This document shows positions 57,646 through 64,000 of a DNA stretch of 64,000 bases, piece by piece. How positions within the stretch are numbered: the stretch's first letter is position 1; each line of letters starts with the position of its first letter. Below the pieces are notes generated by a model that saw only the letters and a list, made by a program, of their open reading frames with translations, was not told the DNA's origin and did not search any database. Source of the DNA: Cornus controversa (lineage: Eukaryota; Streptophyta; Magnoliopsida; Cornales; Cornaceae); assembly GCA_026545225.1 (NCBI GenBank), contig CM048848.1:12070853-12134852 (forward strand). Direction: 5' to 3'. The translations under genes were made by a program, and so were the position numbers.

Positions 57646-59902
57646 GTTTGTATTATGATTTAATTTGACATCTGCTTGGTGCTTCAGTAATAAGATTGTT
57701 GGTGATGGGATTGTTTGCTGGTGATTACATATGCATATATAAGGTAGATGGACTTTTGTCATTCTCACTGTTGTTGAACTGTCAAAATCCACTTTCCACT
57801 GTATTTTTTGTACTTTAAAAATTTTCATGGGCAGGTTTCTCTTGAAAAAATTATCTTTCTACTAGAAATTAACATTATCTTTTGAAGTTTCTATGTGAAT
57901 GGATATATATCAGACATACAATGTTCTGTTTTTTTACTGTTGCTTGTATACGATTTTGTTTTATTTTGATACATGTAGGATACCTTCTTAAAATATCCAT
58001 GATTTGAGGATAAATTCTTTTAGTTTCAAACATGTAAAGAATACTGTACTACTGGGCAAGTGTTTGACATACTTAGATACTGAGATGCATCCTTTGTACT
58101 ATAAAGAGTTTATCATAATAATAATATATTATTTAAAAAATGATATTAGGTTTAATTTAAGAGAACCCTTGTGTTATAAAATTAAGGAACTTCGAGTGTA
58201 TAAAAAATTCACAAAAGGTGATTGTTTATGTATATTCTATAATTATTATCCATTGCATGCATTTTGAATTGTAGCTTCATGAGATATGGAGTTTATGATA
58301 GGAAATGAAGCTACACTTCTATAATTATTTAGCAAGTGAGGTAGGTGAGAGGTTGTTGGTTTCGGCTGAGGTGTGGAAGTGGGTTGTGGTGATGACTGGC
58401 CGTGAGTGAGGGAAGTGGGATATTGTTGAGCCATTGGTGGTGGGTTGAATGATGGTGCCTTGGGGTGCTTGTGGTGGTTGAGGTGAGGTTGCAGGTGAAG
58501 GAGTTCAGTCTTCATGCTGGGTGAGCTTGAGTGGGCTGTGAGGTGGAGAGGATGATGATGTGGGTGCGGCTATTATGGTGGCCAAAAGTGAGGGTGATGT
58601 TGGCATGGCAGTGGGTTGAGATGAAGTGATGATTCGGTTATGGCTGTGGGCTATTTGTACTGAGGAGGTTGTTTAGTTGGCTGCCATTGTTGGTTAGTGG
58701 ACAGAAGGTGATTGATTGGTGAGGAAGATGAGCTCACAGCTGGTGGCAGTGGGTTACGTTTGGTGATGCAGTGAGGGTGCTTGATTAGTTGATTAAGAAA
58801 TGAGTTTTGGGTTTGGTTTGGTGAAGTGATGTGAGCTGCTAGTGTATTGTTTAAGTGGGCTGAAGTTGGTTTCGGATATGGGCTGGGCAGTGGGTTTCCA
58901 TGTGTGTGCATAAGGTGCTGAAGTGGAATAAACCAATATGAGTTATCATTTATTGTTGTAATCATTAGGCTAGTAGTTGGTTTTTCATACACTAATATAA
59001 TTTTATTAGCTCAATTGATTTTGGATAAGCCACTATTAATAAAAATTACCTTCAATTAACATATCAAAGGGTTAATTCTTTAGCTGTTATTACTTGATGT
59101 TTCATGGAATCTGACAATATTATTGTTCCATGTTCTTGATTTATGTCTTAAAAAGATTTTTCCTTGAGAATGAGAATTATTTTAAGAACATTTGACTTGA
59201 GCATGATAAATTTTTGCGTTTTAGAAAAATCATAGTAATTGGGTGTCATTTTTATCATTTTCCCTTAATGATTGGGGGAGGGAGATGAACCTAGAAGAAA
59301 TTTATATACTAAGAGTACCAAATATATTAAATGTTGCTTAAAGATGAGTTTCCAGTTGAATTGCATGTATGAAACTTAAATACATTATCATTTTAACTAC
59401 TTAGTGTTAGCTCATGTATTTGAATTTACTTGGATTTTGTCACACCAAAAGGGCCATAATTCCTAACAACTTGTGTTCTATATATTCTTGAACTTGAATT
59501 ATCTATCTCATTAAAAGTACACAGTAAACAGATTCAAAATTGGATTGGTTCTAGGAGAATAACTTAAAAGATTTTTCTACTTTAAAAGTACACAGTAATC
59601 AATACTTCGTTTTAAAAATCTTACCCAAAAAAAAAAAAAATTCTAAACTACTAATTCTATTATTAAGAGAAAAAACTCTTACGAACTAAATAGAAAAACA
59701 AAGAGAAAACAAATAGGAAAAAAACATTTTCTTCCTCTTGTTTTTTTGACACGAATGAAAAACAAATAGAAAAAAAAAGAGAAGACCCCATTGATTTGGA
59801 TAACCTAATTAACAATTGATGATTGTATATGTTCATGGAGCTGGCACCAGGTGTTTGATCAATTGACAACTAATTAATTGGTGTTTCATGTTTTCTTTGT
59901 AG
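57646..59902. other. Non-coding DNA with a G/T-rich block
   Basis: From about 58320 to 58920 the plus strand is unusually rich in G and T (many GGTGG, GGTTG and GTGAGG words) compared with the AT-rich sequence around it. The minus-strand frames there (Pro/His/Thr-rich, 89 and 113 codons) look like composition artefacts. Nothing else recognised. Confidence 0.4.
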
Positions 59903-62900
59903 GCTGGATTTTCATCTCCTGCTGAATCTGGTATCATGAGTGACCTGGGCCTCTCTACTGCAGAGGTAAGTACTTATCATTTTCCTTTTCTTAGGGTGTT
60001 TGGGGTGTACCAATCTCTTGTTTTAGGAAACATTGTATTAATTAAGAGGTTGAACATGCATGAATGCATTGAAGGGCAGTCTTATAATACTTGTGAAAGT
60101 GGTTGTGTATGAAGTTTGTGACCATTCCTTCACTTAAAAACTAAAAAAATGACTCGCCAGGCGGTTACCTTTCTGTTTAATGTCTATAGCTAGCACATGA
60201 ACATATTTAAGGGTTTGGAACAGAACAACTACATTGGGCTACACCATTTCCATGTTAATGACTAAAAGTTCAAGCTCGATTTATCACTAGTTATATGCTT
60301 TTCCATTTGATTGATTTTGTTTATTCTCTTTCCACTTTGTGCAGTACTCAATTTTCAGATCAACATTGACATTTGGAGGAATGTTAGGTGCAGTAATAAG
60401 TGGAAAAGTTACAGATCTCATTGGCAGGAGAGGTGTAAGTTTTTTGTTTTCTTTTGCCTCCTACCCTTCAGATGCCTCTGGGCATAGTATAAATTCTTGT
60501 TGCAATCACAACACAAATTCTTTTAATTTGGTTTATGTTGTTATACAGGCTATGTGGTTCTTGCAAATATTTTTCATCATGGGGTGGCTTTCAATAATTT
60601 TCTTGTTTCCTTCCCACAACTAGAATTTAGTTCATTTACACTTCATTCAATAGCCAAGAGCAGCTATTCATACTGAAAATGTTATATGTTTTCACACATC
60701 TTAGCAATCAATGGGCTTTAAGGTGTCCATAAAGCAACTTCATAAAAATTTACTTCCTAGGGAAACCAAGTGCGATTACAAAAAACTTCCAAGTGAACCT
60801 ATTTTCATTTTCATTTTGTTCAACTTACATTCTGGGATCACTCTTCACCTTGTTTTTCATTTTAAAAGATGACAGAACTAGAAAATAACAGCATTATAAG
60901 CAACTTTTTTAAGTTATATGTATTTTGGCTGTTCATAACAGCATCAAAACCAAAAACAAGAAGAAAGAGAGTGACAGATCAGTCAATCTAAATCAAGTCA
61001 GTAGAATTTTGTTTTTCATTTTTTTTCGATGGCATGATTGATATTAATTGTTCAGTGCTTGTCAAAAGGGAGCTTGGTGGCTTGACATTGGAAGACTGTC
61101 ATTGGGAGTTGGAATTGGGATTAATTGTTATGTGGTAAGTATTGCAGATTGATTATTGATTTCTTTGTCAATGTATTAGCATAATCTGGCTTACATTCCC
61201 ATGGCAAAATAGGCAAGCATATATATAGCAGAAATCACACCTAAGAATATTCAAGGAGGATGTTCATATATTAATCAGGTAAATCAAAATTAATATAGGT
61301 CAAAATTACCATAAATATGGATTAAATAATCAACCCTTCTATTATATGTTTTGGCAATTCTATCGTTGTCAGTAGGTTTTGGCCCCTCACTGATGTTTTA
61401 AATTTGAAATGTCATTACTTGGCGCTTCTTGGCTTTAATAGGTACCTTGCTTCACTTTTGTATTGTTTAGTACTTTCTGAAGGTAGTTCCATTAATATGA
61501 GCTTGCATTTTTTGGTTTCAATTTTAGGAATTGTACCATGTCTGGTAGAAGTTGTCGGTTTGTTCTTCATACCAAAGTCTCCAAGATGGTTGGTGAGTTT
61601 GATTCAAATTTTGATCTTGTTATTTAGGTGGTGTTACATGGAGTGTTTTTAGTCCAAAAGAGTGAAGTAAAATTGAAAAGAAAAATGAAGTGATCAAATT
61701 TTTGTTAAACAGAATTATTTTTAGGCTTTGTTAAATGACTCATCAGTCAAAAGTGCTCTTAGTTTAGTATTCTTAGTTTGGACATTAATGGTTATATACA
61801 CACACATGCACATGTTTTTCTGCTTCTTTTGAACCAAAGCATGTCAACATAATGAAACCTACTTTAACTAAACAATTTCAGACCTATCATTTTTCTTGTC
61901 TTTCTATTTTTCAGTTTGAGCTAATTCAGCAAAACATATAAAAAGAAACATGTATTTGAATGCTAAATTGATGAGTGCAATTTTGTTTGCAGGCAATGAT
62001 TGGTAAAAAGAGAGAGTCAGTAGCGACTCTGCAAAGTCTGAGGGGGGAAATATGTGATATTTCTCAAGAAGCAGCTGAAATCAAGGTAAAATTTGAACTT
62101 CACAAGTTAATTCAAAAGTTTTGTCACTGTCTAGAATAAGATAATTTATGTATTCCCCCCCCCCCTAATTTCCAGGAACAAAAACAATAAACAAAATAAC
62201 TCCTCGTTGTTTTACAGGATTACATAGAAATCCTTCAAGAACTCTCAAAATCCAGAATTTTAGACATGTTTGAGTGGAGATATGTTCACTCACTCATTGT
62301 AAGCCTCAACATTAATCCTAATTAATTGTGGCTTATTACCTTTTCCACAACCTCTCTGACCTCTCATGAATACAACAACTTGCACAAGGTTGGAGTTGGG
62401 CTAATGTTACTGGTACAATTTGGAGGGAACGGTGCAATTGCATTTTATGCAAGTTCTCTTTTTGAAGCTGCTGGTAAATTTAGGATCTTTAGTAATGTCA
62501 TTAAGTAATTAATGAATTGAAAGAGCTAGTTTGAAGAATCAATATCTGAACCTATGTCTCATGTATGGCAGGTGGTTCGACTACTGTTGGCACTACAACA
62601 TTGGCTATTATTCAGGTTCTTAACTCTTTTAAGTGTAATTTGAATGTGGGATTTTATTTGAGGCACTTCCTAGATGATGTTAATATTCTTTTGCAGATTC
62701 CATTTGCCATTTTGGGTGTACTTACAATGGATAAATTTGGACGACGACCACTTCTGATGGTTAGAGTGTGAAAGAGATTTTTCTTTTTCTTTCTTGTTAT
62801 TGATATTTTAATTTAGTTGATAGATGAGCCAGCACTGAGGTCTTTGTAGGTTACTGCAGCTGTGGCATGTTTGGGAACCTTTCTTGCAGGATTTGCATTC

Positions 62901-63040
62901 CTCTTGCAGGTTTCTTTGAAACTATATCTCTTTATATTTCTATGTGCAAAGATAATTGTCTCCTAAAACATTGATTTATGGTACAGGATTTTTATCAACA
63001 GAATGAGCTCACTGCCATATTGTTTCTGAGTGGCATACTG
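59903..63040 (+). pseudogene. ERD6-like sugar transporter (MFS), truncated, with in-frame stops
   Basis: Fourteen exon-like blocks read in order: 59903-59965, 60345-60434, 60549-60604, 61056-61134, 61213-61278, about 61372-61441, 61528-61592, 61993-62085, 62218-62298, 62389-62473, 62572-62615, 62697-62759, 62850-62909 and 62987-63040. They match the ERD6-like branch of sugar porters: GKVTDLIGRRG, GAWWLDIGRL, YIAEITPKNI, FFIPKSPRWL, GVGLMLLVQFGG and MDKFGRRPLL, which in life form 12 membrane helices for sugar-proton transport at the tonoplast. The sixth block should encode a helix ending NVITWRFLALI but has TAA and TGA in frame. The third block has only a weak donor (CTT/GTTTCC), adding extra residues. 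The first exon and the C-terminal helices after SGIL are missing. Introns are kept, so it was not retro-copied. Confidence 0.85.
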
Positions 63041-63640
63041 GTAAAATGTCTAATCAAATGATAATTTTATCCTCTGTTTTGATATATATCAAAGTAGAAA
63101 TTTTCTAATTGAAGATTGTGGTTTTATGTTTTTGTTCACTTTCCCACACAACCTCCCCATGAATATAATGTTGGGGTACAAATGAGTGTATGGAGTAATT
63201 GTGAGCATCCAAATATTATCAATAAAGGTCCATTTTGTATTGATAAAAGTCCATTTGTTATGACAGCGCAACTTATAATGGTGGAATGTTTAGGTGATTA
63301 AGTAGTTACCTAGCTTGGAGTCAAAACAACCATTATTTTATGTCTTTTAAGCTTTACACTGAGCATTTAAAAGAAACTAAAGTTGGCAAAATTTCTATAA
63401 TTTTGGAAGCCTGGACATAACTTTTGGTACAATATTGTAGCAAATGGCTATCCAGATTTTGCTAGATAAATTAAGTTACATGCTTTATTGCTGCACACAC
63501 CTGAGAGATGAATATAATTCTTATCCATAGAGGATACTGATACATTAGAAAGGTCATTCACTTTTCTACACTTGATTCCAAAACTGAAAATATTTCCTTC
63601 CATCATTCTTCTACAATAGATGAATATTATTCTTATCCAT
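63041..63640. other. Non-coding DNA between two gene fragments
   Basis: No further transporter exon was recognised. A direct repeat of ATGAATAT-ATTCTTATCCATAG occurs at about 63508-63530 and 63620-63642. Confidence 0.4.
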
Positions 63641-63948
63641 AGAGTATGCTTTATATGAGAAGTTAACAGAGGGAGGTGATGTTTATAGCTTTGGGGTTGT
63701 TCTGCTTGAGCTTTTGAGTGGAAAAAGAAGTTTTACCTTCTATATCTGAGGGGAAAACTTCTCTGTTGATGGATTGGGCATGGTCGTTGGTGAGGAAAGG
63801 GAGGGCATTTGAAGTTATTGAAGAAAGCATGCCTGAATTGGGATTGCCAGAGGTAATGGAGCAGTATGTTCTTGTTGTTGTTCTTTGCTGTCATCCACAT
63901 TTACATGCTAGGCCAACTATGGATCAAATTATGAAGCTGTTGGAATAA
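63641..63948 (+). pseudogene. Receptor-like kinase C-terminal fragment, frameshifted
   Basis: The segment begins in the kinase activation-loop region with EYALYEKLTEGGDVYSFGVV and LLELLSGKR, kinase subdomain IX, where the DVYSFGV motif is well kept. At about 63725 the frame shifts and continues as VLPSISEGKTSLLMDWAWSL, EVMEQYVLVVVLCCHP and ARPTMDQIMKLLE to an early TAA. This fits plant receptor-like serine/threonine kinases of the At1g11050 type. The ATP-binding lobe, catalytic loop and extracellular part are absent from the window. It is a dead fragment close behind the sugar-transporter pseudogene. Confidence 0.8.
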
Positions 63949-64000
63949 AAGTGCCGGTTCTTTTTATTTCTGGAGCATCATTTGCCTATTTGAATCCAAA

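Noticed and set aside
58246-58992. Two Pro/His/Thr-rich minus-strand frames
   Set aside because: Composition follows the G/T skew of the plus strand; no domain, splice or start context supports them.
59903-63040. Functional sugar transporter gene
   Set aside because: Two in-frame stops in the sixth block, a weak donor after the third, and missing first and last exons.

Overview
This is AT-rich nuclear DNA from a flowering plant, most likely a eudicot with a repeat-rich genome. The signs are spliced GT-AG genes, plant copia, gypsy and LINE remnants, TRIMs, solo LTRs, a Helitron remnant, hAT, Stowaway and Harbinger MITEs, and many AT, CT and GT microsatellites. No tRNA, rRNA, CRISPR or bacterial feature was seen, and the species cannot be named from the sequence.

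Four loci look like host genes. (1) 6239-14640 (+) holds eight in-frame exons for the cytosolic C-terminal half of a plasma-membrane Na+/H+ antiporter of the SOS1/NHX7 type; the membrane-domain exons are not in the window. (2) 15604-15774 (+) is a possible 56-aa small protein behind a TATA box and a CT-rich leader. (3) 40465-42086 (-) is a four-exon gene for an XRI1-like nuclear protein. (4) 46913-47358 (-) is a two-exon gene for a secreted eight-cysteine lipid-transfer protein.

The rest is mostly layered transposon sequence. 0-6 kb: copia fragments in both orientations, a LINE ORF1 remnant and an intact 335-bp TRIM. 6.5-10.8 kb: one SOS1 intron containing a copia fragment and a TRIM fragment. 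16-24 kb: copia 3' ends, a 2.4-kb gypsy-like LTR and a LINE. 24-31 kb: a Helitron-like shell with a broken RPA-like gene whose introns were invaded by a small LTR element and by a solo LTR that itself holds an intact TRIM. 32-40 kb: more copia LTR material with a Harbinger MITE, and a second solo LTR. 44-54 kb: three hAT MITEs (two with perfect 8-bp target duplications, one with 7 of 8 bases), a nested Stowaway palindrome, a 390-bp foldback and LTR-like blocks.

The right end (55.46-64 kb) is the most unusual part. A CACTA (En/Spm-type) terminus with subterminal repeats is followed, all on the plus strand, by a single Fd-GOGAT exon, a 14-exon ERD6-like sugar-transporter pseudogene with two in-frame stops, and a frameshifted receptor-kinase fragment. 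This looks like multi-gene capture by one transposon. The other end of that transposon is not in the window, so this remains inference.
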